Below are positions 6,768 through 14,180 of a stretch of DNA of 14,904 bases, one piece after another. Both the position numbers and the translations under genes were made by a program. Source of the stretch: an uncultured Oscillospiraceae bacterium (GTDB lineage: Bacteria > Bacillota > Clostridia > Oscillospirales > Oscillospiraceae); NCBI GenBank assembly GCA_944385455.1, contig CALWXI010000261.1, positions 1 through 14,904 of the forward strand, read 5' to 3'. The first letter of the stretch is position 1. Each line of letters opens with the position of its first letter. The notes beneath the pieces are model-generated. The model saw nothing but the letters and a program-made list of their open reading frames with translations, was not told the DNA's origin and searched no databases.

Positions 6768-7775
6768 ATGAGAGAATCTGCCGTTCACGCGGAGAAATGT
6801 GAGAACCTCCTGGAGATTCAGGACCTGCATGTCCAGTATAACACGGACGACGCGGTGGTCCACGCCCTCAACGGCTTTTCGCTGACGGTGAATCGCGGCC
6901 AGAAAATCGGTTTGGTGGGTGAGACGGGGGCCGGAAAGACCACCTGCGCGCTGTCGATCCTGCGGCTCCTGCCGGATAAAGTGGGGCAGATCACCTCCGG
7001 GAGCATTACATACGACGGAGAGGATCTGCTGCATGCCCCCACCGCTTACATGCTGAGCCTGCGGGGGACCAAGGTCTCCATGATCTTCCAGGACCCCATG
7101 ACCAGCCTGAATCCCATCATCACCGTGGGGGATCAGATCTTGGAGGTGCTGGATCTCCATTATCCGGATATGTCCAAGGAGGAAAAGGAGAAGCGGGTGG
7201 ATGAGATTTTGAGCCTGGTGGGCATCCCGCCCTCCCGGAAAAACGAGTTCCCCCACCAGTTTTCCGGCGGGATGAAGCAGCGAATCGTCATTGCCATGGC
7301 GCTGATCGCGGAGCCGGAGCTGCTGCTGGCCGATGAGCCCACCACCGCGCTGGACGTCACCATTCAGGCGCAGATCCTGGAGCTGATGAAGGAACTGAAA
7401 TCAAAATTCAACACCGCGGTGGTCCTCATTACCCACGATCTCGGCGTGGTGGCTGAATTCTGCGATGACGTGGCGGTGGTATATGCCGGCGAAGTCATTG
7501 AAAGCGGCAGTGTGGAGGCCGTATTTGCCCGGGAGAAAAACCATCCGTATACGGAAGGCCTGTTCAACTGTCTGCCGGACCTGAGCAGCACCGCGCCGCG
7601 CCTGATCCCCATTCCCGGGTTTATGGCCGATCCCACCAATCTGCCGGAGGGCTGCAGCTTTGCCGACCGCTGTCCCTACTGCCGGAGCATCTGCAGGAGC
7701 GAGAAGCCGCAGATGCACGTATGGGGCGGACATGGGATCAAGTGCCACCTGTTTGGACAAAAGGAGGTTGAATGA
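6768..7775 (+). CDS. ABC importer ATPase, DppD/OppD type
   Basis: A 335-residue nucleotide-binding subunit. Walker A is G51-E-T-G-A-G-K-T58; the Q-loop lies in MIFQDPMTSLNP; the signature is F165-S-G-G-M-K-Q-R; Walker B is LLLAD189-E190 with the catalytic Glu; the H-loop is in ITHD (His about 223). The C-terminal oligopeptide/dipeptide-type extension follows, with cysteines C296, C302, C309 and C326 spaced C-x5-C-x6-C-x16-C. A similar cysteine set in mycobacterial OppD is reported to hold a [4Fe-4S] cluster, so one is plausible here. The start has GAGGAGGTG 5 bases upstream. It ends one base before the next ATPase gene begins. It energises import together with that protein as a heterodimer. 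Confidence 0.95.
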   Translation: MRESAVHAEKCENLLEIQDLHVQYNTDDAVVHALNGFSLTVNRGQKIGLVGETGAGKTTCALSILRLLPDKVGQITSGSITYDGEDLLHAPTAYMLSLRGTKVSMIFQDPMTSLNPIITVGDQILEVLDLHYPDMSKEEKEKRVDEILSLVGIPPSRKNEFPHQFSGGMKQRIVIAMALIAEPELLLADEPTTALDVTIQAQILELMKELKSKFNTAVVLITHDLGVVAEFCDDVAVVYAGEVIESGSVEAVFAREKNHPYTEGLFNCLPDLSSTAPRLIPIPGFMADPTNLPEGCSFADRCPYCRSICRSEKPQMHVWGGHGIKCHLFGQKEVE

Positions 7776-7776
7776 T

Positions 7777-8727
7777 GTGGGAGTTCCGCTGATCGAAACA
7801 AGAGGACTCAAAAAGTATTTCAAGACGTCCCGCGGGATGCTGCATGCCGTGGAGGACATCAACCTCAAGATTCAGGCCGGAGAGACCCTGGGCGTGGTGG
7901 GGGAGTCCGGATGCGGCAAATCCACCCTGGGGCGCACGATCCTGCGGCTCCTGCCCGCCACGGCAGGTGAGGTGCTGTATAACGGAGAGAATATCCTGAC
8001 GTATAAAAAGCATGAGATGCAGAAAATCCATCTGAATATGCAGATGATCTTCCAGGATCCGTACAGCTCCCTGAATCCCCGCATGTCCATCGCCAACATC
8101 ATTGCAGAGCCCATCAAGGTCTGCGGGACCGTGACCGGGAGGCATGCCATCGAGGAAAAGGTGGAGGAGATCATGGATCTGTGCGGCCTTCCCAAACGGT
8201 ACATGAATACATATCCCCATGAGTTGGACGGCGGGCGGCGGCAGCGTGTGGGACTTGCGCGGGCGATGGCGGTGGATCCGAAATTCATCGTATGCGACGA
8301 GCCGGTGTCCGCGCTGGATGTGTCCATTCAGGCACAGATTCTGAACCTTCTGATGGATCTGCAGGAGCAAAAGGGCCTTTCCTATATGTTCATCACCCAT
8401 GATCTGTGCGTCGTAAAGCATATCAGCAGCAACATCATGGTCATGTACATGGGACAGGTCGTGGAGTATGCCAGCAAAGAGGAGCTGTTCAAAAACCAGC
8501 TGCATCCGTATACCAAGGCGCTGCTCTCCGCGATTCCAACCATTGATCTTTCCCGCCGCAGCAGGGAGCGACACGCCCTCACGGGGGAAGTCACCAGTCC
8601 CATCGAGCCGGCCCCCGGCTGCCGGTTCGCGCCCCGCTGCCCGCATGCAAGTGAAAAATGCCGCGAGCAGTCCGAGCTGCGCGAGGTGAGTCCCGGCCAC
8701 TATGTGTCCTGCGTGCTGTGCCGCTGA
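7777..8727 (+). CDS. ABC importer ATPase, DppF/OppF type (GTG start)
   Basis: A 316-residue second nucleotide-binding subunit. Walker A is G42-E-S-G-C-G-K-S-T50; the Q-loop is MIFQDPYSSLNP; Walker B is IVCD174-E175; the H-loop is ITHD with His208. The signature is L-D151-G-G-R-R-Q-R, with Asp where most ABC proteins have Ser (LSGGQ). The C-terminal extension has C282, C288, C295 and C312 with the same C-x5-C-x6-C-x16-C spacing as its partner. The start is GTG at 7777 (GVPLIETRGLKKYF), 9 bases after AAGGAGG. Two ATGs at 7772 and 7775 lie nearer the Shine-Dalgarno but are in another frame and reach a stop after only six or five codons. Longer in-frame extensions would overlap the preceding gene by over 100 bases and add no family sequence. 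Confidence 0.94.
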   Translation: MGVPLIETRGLKKYFKTSRGMLHAVEDINLKIQAGETLGVVGESGCGKSTLGRTILRLLPATAGEVLYNGENILTYKKHEMQKIHLNMQMIFQDPYSSLNPRMSIANIIAEPIKVCGTVTGRHAIEEKVEEIMDLCGLPKRYMNTYPHELDGGRRQRVGLARAMAVDPKFIVCDEPVSALDVSIQAQILNLLMDLQEQKGLSYMFITHDLCVVKHISSNIMVMYMGQVVEYASKEELFKNQLHPYTKALLSAIPTIDLSRRSRERHALTGEVTSPIEPAPGCRFAPRCPHASEKCREQSELREVSPGHYVSCVLCR

Positions 8728-8744
8728 CAGAAGGAGGGGACGAT

Positions 8745-9776
8745 ATGAAAACGATACCGCTGACAAATGGAAGGGATACCCTTGCGATTTCCACATATGT
8801 CATGGGCACGGGATTCTTCAATACGCGCTGCAGTATTCCGGAGAGTCTGGAGATCCTGGACTATTACTACGCCCACGGAGGCCGGTGCATCGACACCGCC
8901 CGGTACTACGGGATGTTCGATACCGGCAAGAGCCAGAGCGAACTGGTGGTGGGGCGGTGGCTTCGGGAGACCGGCCTGCGCAGGGAGATCGTTTTGTGCA
9001 CGAAGGGCGGGCATCCCAATGTGGACACGACCCGGCTGGGAAACCCCAATGGATATGTGAAGACGCACTCCCGCCTCACCAGAACGGAGCTGTACAGTGA
9101 TATGGAACAGAGTCTGGAGGCGCTGGGAGTGGACAGCGTGGATGTCTACTGGCTGCACCGGGATGAGCCGGATGTGCCGGTGGAGGAGATCATGCCGGTT
9201 TTGAACGAGTTTGTGCAGAAGGGGTACACCAAGATGCTGGGAGCGTCCAACTGGTCTGTTCAGAGAATCTCCGATGCCAATGCGTTTGCAAAGGCAAACG
9301 GCATGGAGCCCTTCTCGGCCAGCCAGCTGCAGTGGAGTCTGGCGCTGAATACGGATAAGACGCTTTTTGATGATACGTCCACCTATCTGAACCGGGGAGA
9401 TCCCGACTATTTCTGGTATCGGCAGAGGAATATGCCGGTGTTTGCCTTTTCCTCCCAGGCAGGCGGCCTGTTTTCCAGGGCCTTGTCCAAAGATCCCGGC
9501 AAGGGGCTGCAGAATCTGCGCAAGATCAGGGCCTCCTTTCTGGAAGAGCCTGAAAACTACCGCCGGATCCAGCGGGTGGGACAGCTGTCGCAAGAGACCG
9601 GGCTTTCCCCTGCGGAGATCTGCACATCGTATCTGCTCAGCATAGATTTTCCGGTGGTCGCCATGCTGGGGTGCCGCAGTATGGAGCAGCTGCGGGATTC
9701 CCTGGGCGCGCATATCGGGTATACGTTTGACCAGCAGACCGTCGCTTGGCTGGAAACGGGCGTGCGCCCGGAGTGA
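8745..9776 (+). CDS. aldo/keto reductase
   Basis: A 343-residue NADP(H)-type oxidoreductase of the aldo/keto reductase (TIM-barrel) superfamily. The full catalytic tetrad is visible: Asp50 (R-C-I-D-T-A), Tyr55 (R-Y-Y-G), Lys87 (C-T-K-G-G) and His138 (W-L-H-R-D). Downstream G-A-S-N-W-S, the Q-W-S strand and A-F-S-S-Q-A-G-G match the cofactor-side loops. ATG 8745 is chosen because AAGGAGGGG lies 6 bases upstream; the longer reading overlaps the ATPase gene. The intergenic gap is 17 bases, so it is in the operon. Family members interconvert aldehydes or ketones and alcohols, often on sugars. Closest in feel to AKRs of sugar-catabolic operons, but the substrate is unknown. Confidence 0.92.
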   Translation: MKTIPLTNGRDTLAISTYVMGTGFFNTRCSIPESLEILDYYYAHGGRCIDTARYYGMFDTGKSQSELVVGRWLRETGLRREIVLCTKGGHPNVDTTRLGNPNGYVKTHSRLTRTELYSDMEQSLEALGVDSVDVYWLHRDEPDVPVEEIMPVLNEFVQKGYTKMLGASNWSVQRISDANAFAKANGMEPFSASQLQWSLALNTDKTLFDDTSTYLNRGDPDYFWYRQRNMPVFAFSSQAGGLFSRALSKDPGKGLQNLRKIRASFLEEPENYRRIQRVGQLSQETGLSPAEICTSYLLSIDFPVVAMLGCRSMEQLRDSLGAHIGYTFDQQTVAWLETGVRPE

Positions 9777-9837
9777 AGCCCCGCAGGGACGATGGGAATG
9801 TGCGGTGCGGAATCATTGAGAAAGGAGGCCGATCAGG

Positions 9838-10623
9838 ATGACAGAGCGAAAGTGTGCCCTTGTAACGGGAGCCGGCCGCGGATTGGGAAAGGCCATCGCC
9901 CTGGGACTTGCCGCGGAGGGATATGATGTCGGCGTGAATTACAACGCCAGTGAGGAAAAGGCGCGGGCGGTATGCGCCGCGATCGAGGCTATGGGGAGGC
10001 GCGCGATTCCCATTCGGGCGGATGTGGGGGATCTGCGGGACATCGATGCGATGTTTGATGCGTTCCTGGATGCGTTTGGGAGGATCGACGTGCTGGTCAA
10101 CAATGCCGGCGTGAACTCCCACAGGACTATTTCCGAGACTACCCCGGAGCTTTTTGATCAGGTGGTGAACATTGACTTCCGCGGCACGTTTTTCTGCACG
10201 CGCCGTGCGGCGATGTTCATGCAGGAACATGGGATCGCGGGTTCCATCGTGAATATTTCCAGCTGCCAGCACGAGATCGTATTTCCGACCTCGCCGGTGT
10301 ACGGCCCCATCAAGTCTGCCATCACCAATTTTACCCGCTATGCGGCCATGGAGTGGGCAGGCTGTGGAATCCGGGTCAACAGCATCTCGCCGGGACACAT
10401 CAAGGTCATTGAGGGCCCGGCGAAAAACCGGGAAAAGGAGCAGACCCGGCGCGTTCCCATGGGCCGGGTGGGGCAGCCGCAGGAGATCGCCGACGCGGTA
10501 CTGTTTCTCATCAGCGACAACGCTTCGTACATTACCGGGGCGGATCTGAAGGTGGACGGCGGAGTGGTGATTCCCTGCCTTCTGAACAACAATCTCTATC
10601 CCCTGCCTCCCATTGGGACCTGA
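9838..10623 (+). CDS. short-chain dehydrogenase/reductase (SDR), second copy in the cluster
   Basis: A 261-residue classical SDR. Motifs: T10-G-A-G-R-G-L-G17 for nucleotide binding, D62-V63, N88-N-A-G91, catalytic Ser142 (N-I-S-S), and Tyr155-x3-Lys159 (YGPIK). The usual catalytic Asn is Asp113 (NIDFRG), as in the SDR at the left of the window. Near the C-terminus ITGADLKVDGG is conserved, followed by a 16-residue tail (VVIPCLLNNN...). AAAGGAGG lies 9 bases before the ATG. The gap to the aldo/keto reductase is 61 bases without clear structure. It shares the family but not close sequence with the left SDR (different active-site surroundings), so the two probably act on different steps rather than being recent duplicates. 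Confidence 0.93.
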   Translation: MTERKCALVTGAGRGLGKAIALGLAAEGYDVGVNYNASEEKARAVCAAIEAMGRRAIPIRADVGDLRDIDAMFDAFLDAFGRIDVLVNNAGVNSHRTISETTPELFDQVVNIDFRGTFFCTRRAAMFMQEHGIAGSIVNISSCQHEIVFPTSPVYGPIKSAITNFTRYAAMEWAGCGIRVNSISPGHIKVIEGPAKNREKEQTRRVPMGRVGQPQEIADAVLFLISDNASYITGADLKVDGGVVIPCLLNNNLYPLPPIGT

Positions 10624-10669
10624 TTTGGCAAAGGAGGAGCGCGCGGGAAAGGACCGTGCGCAGACGATC

Positions 10670-11539
10670 ATGAGTGCCTACGAACTGAAAAGGCTGGATA
10701 TGCCGTTCTACTCCATCCATACCACGGTGTATCTTCTGGAAACCCAGCGCTCCGTGTTTGTGATCGACAGCGGAGTCCTCAGCGGAAGAGCCATGCTGGA
10801 AGCGGCTCTGGCCCCGGCACTGGAGAAAAAGAAACGGCTGTTTCTCCTTTTGACCCATGACCACTGGGATCATACCGGACTGACGCAATGGATGAAGGCC
10901 CGGGGCGCCGCCGTGTTTGCCCACCGGGCTGCCGCGTATCCTCTGGGCGCGGATATGGAGCACCTCTGCCAAAGCGGGTACGAGATGTTCATGGCGGATT
11001 TCCCGGTGGAAGAGGGAAAGCTGGACTCCGTCCGAAAGCTGGCCGCGCCCCCTTGTCCCGCCGACGGATATCTGGAGGAGGGATCCTTTCTCACGGATGG
11101 CGACGTTTCGCTGAGCGTCCTTTATACACCCGGCCACTGCGCCTCCAGTGCCAGTTACTATGAGGCGGAGAGCGGGGCGCTGTTTTCCGGGGACGCCGTC
11201 CAATGCACAGGGTACTTTGGCGCCGGGATCCAGATCACCGATGCCGCGGCATACGGGACGAGTCTCGAAAAGGTCGGGAGCCTTCCTGTCCGGGCGATAT
11301 ACGGCGGTCATGAGACAGCCGTTGGACGTGCCGCGGTCTGCGCATATCTGGAACGGTCTGCGGAGATGGACTCCCGCATGATGCGTGCGGTTGTTGAGGC
11401 GTACCGTGAAGGGGACCGTGGAGCCATGCACATGGGAGATCTGGCGGCGGAGGTGGGACGAAGAGTCGGCGCCCCATATAACCGCCAGCTCTTTGGAACC
11501 ACTGCCGCCTATCTGCGGAAGTATTTGTTTGGAGCCTGA
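10670..11539 (+). CDS. metallo-beta-lactamase-fold hydrolase
   Basis: A 289-residue zinc hydrolase of the MBL superfamily. Metal ligands are all present: H63-D-H65-W-D67-H68 (the HxHxDH motif, in LLTHDHWDHTG), His156 (TPGHC), Asp175 (FSGDAV) and His214 (YGGHE), i.e. a two-metal site of the glyoxalase II/lactonase kind. The C-terminal about 70 residues are helical in character. The start is uncertain. ATG 10670 begins the fold directly (MSAYELKRLDMPFYSIHTTVYLLET), but the strongest Shine-Dalgarno (AAAGGAGGAG, 10630-10639) is 30 bases away, and only AAAGGA at 10648-10653 is nearer. In-frame TTGs at 10625 and 10613 have no Shine-Dalgarno. Possible reactions are lactone, ester or thioester hydrolysis; a lactonase acting after a sugar dehydrogenase would fit the context but is inference. 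Confidence 0.88.
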   Translation: MSAYELKRLDMPFYSIHTTVYLLETQRSVFVIDSGVLSGRAMLEAALAPALEKKKRLFLLLTHDHWDHTGLTQWMKARGAAVFAHRAAAYPLGADMEHLCQSGYEMFMADFPVEEGKLDSVRKLAAPPCPADGYLEEGSFLTDGDVSLSVLYTPGHCASSASYYEAESGALFSGDAVQCTGYFGAGIQITDAAAYGTSLEKVGSLPVRAIYGGHETAVGRAAVCAYLERSAEMDSRMMRAVVEAYREGDRGAMHMGDLAAEVGRRVGAPYNRQLFGTTAAYLRKYLFGA

Positions 11540-11556
11540 GAGGGAGAGAATGGACT

Positions 11557-12810
11557 ATGGAATCCAATGGAAACGCACAGTATTTCTTGTGTGACCGATG
11601 CGGGGCGGAGATTGACCTGCGGGAGCAGGTCACCCTTTGCCCGAAATGCGGCGGCCTTCTGGAGGTCGTTTATGATATGCGGGGCCTGCGGCGGTCTGCG
11701 CATCTTTTCCGCGAATTCCGGCAGGACTCGATTTGGCGGTGGCGGGACTTTTTCCCCGCCGTCAAAGACGAGCATATCGTTTCCCTGGGGGAGGGGGGCA
11801 CCCCCCTCATCAAGTCCAAGTATCTGGGTCCCGCGCTGGGGATCGAAAATCTCTACTTCAAAAATGATACGCTCATGCCTACCGGGAGCTTCAAGGACAG
11901 AGGCTATTCTTTGGCAGTGAGCTATGCCATGGAAATCGGCGTCAAGCGGGGGATCACCTATTCCTCCGGCAATGCGGGGGCCTCCTTTGCAGCCTACTCC
12001 GCCCGTGCCGGGTTTCCGGGATTGGTAATGGTGGAGTATCTGGCAAGCCCCACGAAAAAAGCCATGATCATGCTGTACGGCGCCAAAAGCGCGGTGCTGC
12101 ACTTCAAGGATTTCGCGCAAGTGGCGAAGCTGCTGGAGTATGCCGTGGGAGAGCTTGGCTGCTACGCGTTTGTGAACTTCATCAATCCCATCCGCCATGA
12201 AGCAATGAAGACCTACGCCTATGAAATCTACTCCCAGCTGAGGCGGCCGCCGGACTGGTCCTTCCATGGGACCGGCACCGGAGGCGGCGTATATGGCGCG
12301 TGGAAGGGCTACCGGGAGCTGGCGGAGATCGGTGTGACGGACCGGATCCCCCGCATGGCGGCGGTGCAGCCGGAATCGGTGGCCTGGATTAAGGCGGCCA
12401 TCGACTCCGGTGCGGAGGAAGGGGCGCTGTTTGGAGAGGTGGGGCACACCATTGCCCAGAGCATCTGCGGAAACAGCCCTCTGCAGGGCGGGAAACGCCT
12501 GCTGCGCTGTATCCGGGAGTCCGGGGGCCTTGCCATGGCCGTCACGGACGATGAGATCCTGGAGGCCATGCAGGACCTGGGCCATGAGGGCATTGCCGCG
12601 GAACCCTCTTCTGCCGCCACGGTGGCCGCCTGCAAGCAGGCGGTGAAAGCCGGGAGGATCCATGCCCATGAGACGGTCGTCTGCACCATCACCGGTACCG
12701 CGTTCAAGCAGCCGTCTGTGGTGGAGCGCTTGGTATCCGCCCCGCAGCATACGCTGGAAGCTACCAATGAAGACCTGCGGAAACTGCTGGCAGAACTGGA
12801 CATGCTGTGA
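11557..12810 (+). CDS. threonine-synthase-like PLP-dependent enzyme (fold type II) with N-terminal zinc ribbon
   Basis: A 417-residue pyridoxal-phosphate enzyme. The N-terminus has a zinc-ribbon pair C12-x2-C15 and C28-x2-C31. The PLP lysine is Lys113 in P-T-G-S-F-K-D-R-G, the hallmark of threonine synthase and its relatives, followed by the phosphate/cofactor loop S-S-G-N-A-G. A glycine-rich H-G-T-G-T-G-G-G-V-Y-G lies in the second half. Zinc-ribbon forms are common in threonine synthases of archaea and some bacteria, but no homoserine kinase or homoserine dehydrogenase is nearby and the gene lies among catabolic genes. A beta-elimination, ammonia-lyase or beta-replacement role on an amino acid-like intermediate is therefore just as likely. 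GAGGGAGAG lies about 9 bases before ATG 11557; an ATG at 11550 is out of frame. The gap to the previous gene is 17 bases. Confidence 0.9.
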   Translation: MESNGNAQYFLCDRCGAEIDLREQVTLCPKCGGLLEVVYDMRGLRRSAHLFREFRQDSIWRWRDFFPAVKDEHIVSLGEGGTPLIKSKYLGPALGIENLYFKNDTLMPTGSFKDRGYSLAVSYAMEIGVKRGITYSSGNAGASFAAYSARAGFPGLVMVEYLASPTKKAMIMLYGAKSAVLHFKDFAQVAKLLEYAVGELGCYAFVNFINPIRHEAMKTYAYEIYSQLRRPPDWSFHGTGTGGGVYGAWKGYRELAEIGVTDRIPRMAAVQPESVAWIKAAIDSGAEEGALFGEVGHTIAQSICGNSPLQGGKRLLRCIRESGGLAMAVTDDEILEAMQDLGHEGIAAEPSSAATVAACKQAVKAGRIHAHETVVCTITGTAFKQPSVVERLVSAPQHTLEATNEDLRKLLAELDML

Positions 12811-12819
12811 GGTGATGGA

Positions 12820-13995
12820 ATGAACAGGATCGCGGTAAACATCTTTGATGCGGCACGCACGCGCTTTTCTCCCGGATTGCTGGACCTGGAGGGGGACCGT
12901 GTCCTGTCGGTGAGCGGAGACCGCAGGTCTGACGGGGGGCAGTTGTATGTGGCTCCCGGGTTTATTGACAGTCATGCGCATGTCTATCCTGGCGTTACAG
13001 ACTTGGGAATCTGTGCCGACGATATTGGCATCAAGCACGGTGTGCATCTCATTGTCGACGCAGGAAGCGCAGGCGCAGTGACCTTGCCCTGCTTTCGGGA
13101 TGTTCTGGTGCCCATGCTGGACACGGAGGTGAAAGCGCTGCTGCACATCAGCAAGGCGGGGTTTGTGACAAAGCAGCCCTATGTGGATCCCCGTCTCATG
13201 GATGTGGATATGGCGGTGGACTGCATGAGGGAAAACAAGAAAGGTTTCCTGCTGGGGATCAAGGTGGCCAGCAGCGGAGCCATTGTGGAAAAGGCGGGCA
13301 CAGAGCCCATTCGTCTTGCGGCGGAGGCTGCGGAGCGGGCAGGCTGCATACTGGTGGCGCATTACGGAGAGGGCCCGCCCACAAACGAAGAATGTATGGC
13401 GTTCATGCGCGGCGGAGATGTGATGACCCATATCTTTCACGGCCCCTTCAATTTGGCGGCGGCCATCCGCGCCAATCGCGGACGGCCAGTGGACACGCGC
13501 TGGAGCAGTCTCCCCAATCTGATGTGGAACCCTGATGGTTCTCCCATCCCGCCGCTGGAGCAGGCGCTCAAGCGCGGCGTGCGGCTTGATGTGGGGCATG
13601 GCGCTGCCAGCTTCTGCCTGCCTGTGGCTGCGGCGGTGATCCGGTCCGGATTCCGTGATTTCTCCATCAGCACGGATTTGCATGTCCGGAATGTCAACGG
13701 CGCTGTGCGGGGCATGCCGGAGACGATGTCCAAATTTCTCTCCTTGGGGATGACTTTGGCAGAGGTGGTGGCAGGTGTTACCAGCATTGCCGCCAGGAAT
13801 TTGGGCCTTGCAAACTGGTGCGAGGACCTGGCTCGGCGGGCCACCATTTTCCGTGTGCGCAGGCCGCGTCCGGATGACATGCCCCTGGTGGATTCCTACG
13901 GCACCGTTATGGAAGTGGGAGAGCGGATCGAGCCGGTGGCCGTTGTCCGCGGAGGAGTCCTGACACCGCTCGCAGCCGATTGGCTTGGTGTATAG
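12820..13995 (+). CDS. amidohydrolase/deacetylase-family metallohydrolase (COG3964 type)
   Basis: A 391-residue TIM-barrel metal-dependent hydrolase. Metal-site residues in order: H52-A-H54 (DSHAHVYPG), Lys148 (GIKVASSG, probable carbamylated bridging Lys), His181 (VAHYGEGPP), His204 (MTHIFHGP) and Asp286 (ISTDLH). The stretches VDAGSAGA, DVGHGAASF and NVNGAVRGMPETMSKFLSLGM are typical of the group containing EF0837 and Atu3266, often mislabelled dihydroorotase. Atu3266 has been reported to hydrolyse acetyl-(R)-mandelate-type esters; amide substrates are also proposed for the group. It would remove an acyl group from a hydroxy or amino acid-like compound. GAGGTGA lies about 5 bases before the ATG, and the gap from the PLP gene is 9 bases. 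It is the last gene of the operon. N-terminal and C-terminal beta-sandwich parts are short, as usual for the family. Confidence 0.9.
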   Translation: MNRIAVNIFDAARTRFSPGLLDLEGDRVLSVSGDRRSDGGQLYVAPGFIDSHAHVYPGVTDLGICADDIGIKHGVHLIVDAGSAGAVTLPCFRDVLVPMLDTEVKALLHISKAGFVTKQPYVDPRLMDVDMAVDCMRENKKGFLLGIKVASSGAIVEKAGTEPIRLAAEAAERAGCILVAHYGEGPPTNEECMAFMRGGDVMTHIFHGPFNLAAAIRANRGRPVDTRWSSLPNLMWNPDGSPIPPLEQALKRGVRLDVGHGAASFCLPVAAAVIRSGFRDFSISTDLHVRNVNGAVRGMPETMSKFLSLGMTLAEVVAGVTSIAARNLGLANWCEDLARRATIFRVRRPRPDDMPLVDSYGTVMEVGERIEPVAVVRGGVLTPLAADWLGV

Positions 13996-14122
13996 ACGGA
14001 CCGCCTGTACAACCCTTTCCGGCACGTCTGCCATTTCTCCCCCTGGCGGATCCGCCGGATGCGGGATCGCTGCGCGGCAGCCGGGCTGCCATGGGAAGCG
14101 GTACTGCCCATCGTGCGGCGGC
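13996..14122. other. gap after the amidohydrolase gene with short dyads
   Basis: No gene is visible. The stretch has a perfect 12-base palindrome (14045-14056, GGCGGATCCGCC) and a 6-bp hairpin with a 3-base loop (14076-14081 with 14085-14090, GGCAGC/GCTGCC). Neither has a T-run, so neither is a convincing terminator. They may be part of the operon's 3' untranslated region. Confidence 0.35.
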
Positions 14123-14165
14123 CAAGGCCGGCTCCGACCTGGTTCAAAGGTCGGGGCCGGTCTTG
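14123..14165 (+). terminator. intrinsic terminator of the transport/catabolic operon
   Basis: A 17-bp stem (14123-14139 with 14149-14165, including two G-U pairs) closes a 9-base loop TGGTTCAAA. The 3' side runs into TCTTGTTTAT, a moderately T-rich tail. It is 127 bases after the amidohydrolase stop and is the first strong hairpin on the plus strand after the operon, so it is the likely end of the transcript. Confidence 0.72.
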
Positions 14166-14180
14166 TTTATCGGAAATACC

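Noticed and set aside
5547..7256. Minus-strand open frame of about 569 codons opposite the permease and ATPase genes
   Set aside because: It spans several plus-strand genes with clear conserved motifs, has shadow-type composition (many His, Asp, Gln) and no recognisable domain.
7772..7792. ATG starts for the second ATPase at 7772 or 7775
   Set aside because: Both are out of frame with the ATPase and stop at 7790-7792.
11557..12810. Calling the PLP gene thrC
   Set aside because: The fold and motifs fit threonine synthase, but the operon is catabolic and lacks other threonine genes, so the symbol would overstate what is known.
11509..14034. Minus-strand open frame of about 841 codons opposite the PLP and amidohydrolase genes
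   Set aside because: It is a shadow of two well-recognised plus-strand genes in G+C-rich DNA; it is rich in His, Gln, Arg and Gly with no family motif, and no ribosome binding site supports it.
14045..14056. 12-base palindrome GGCGGATCCGCC as a terminator or recombination site
   Set aside because: No loop, no T-run and no flanking repeat; likely chance in G+C-rich sequence.
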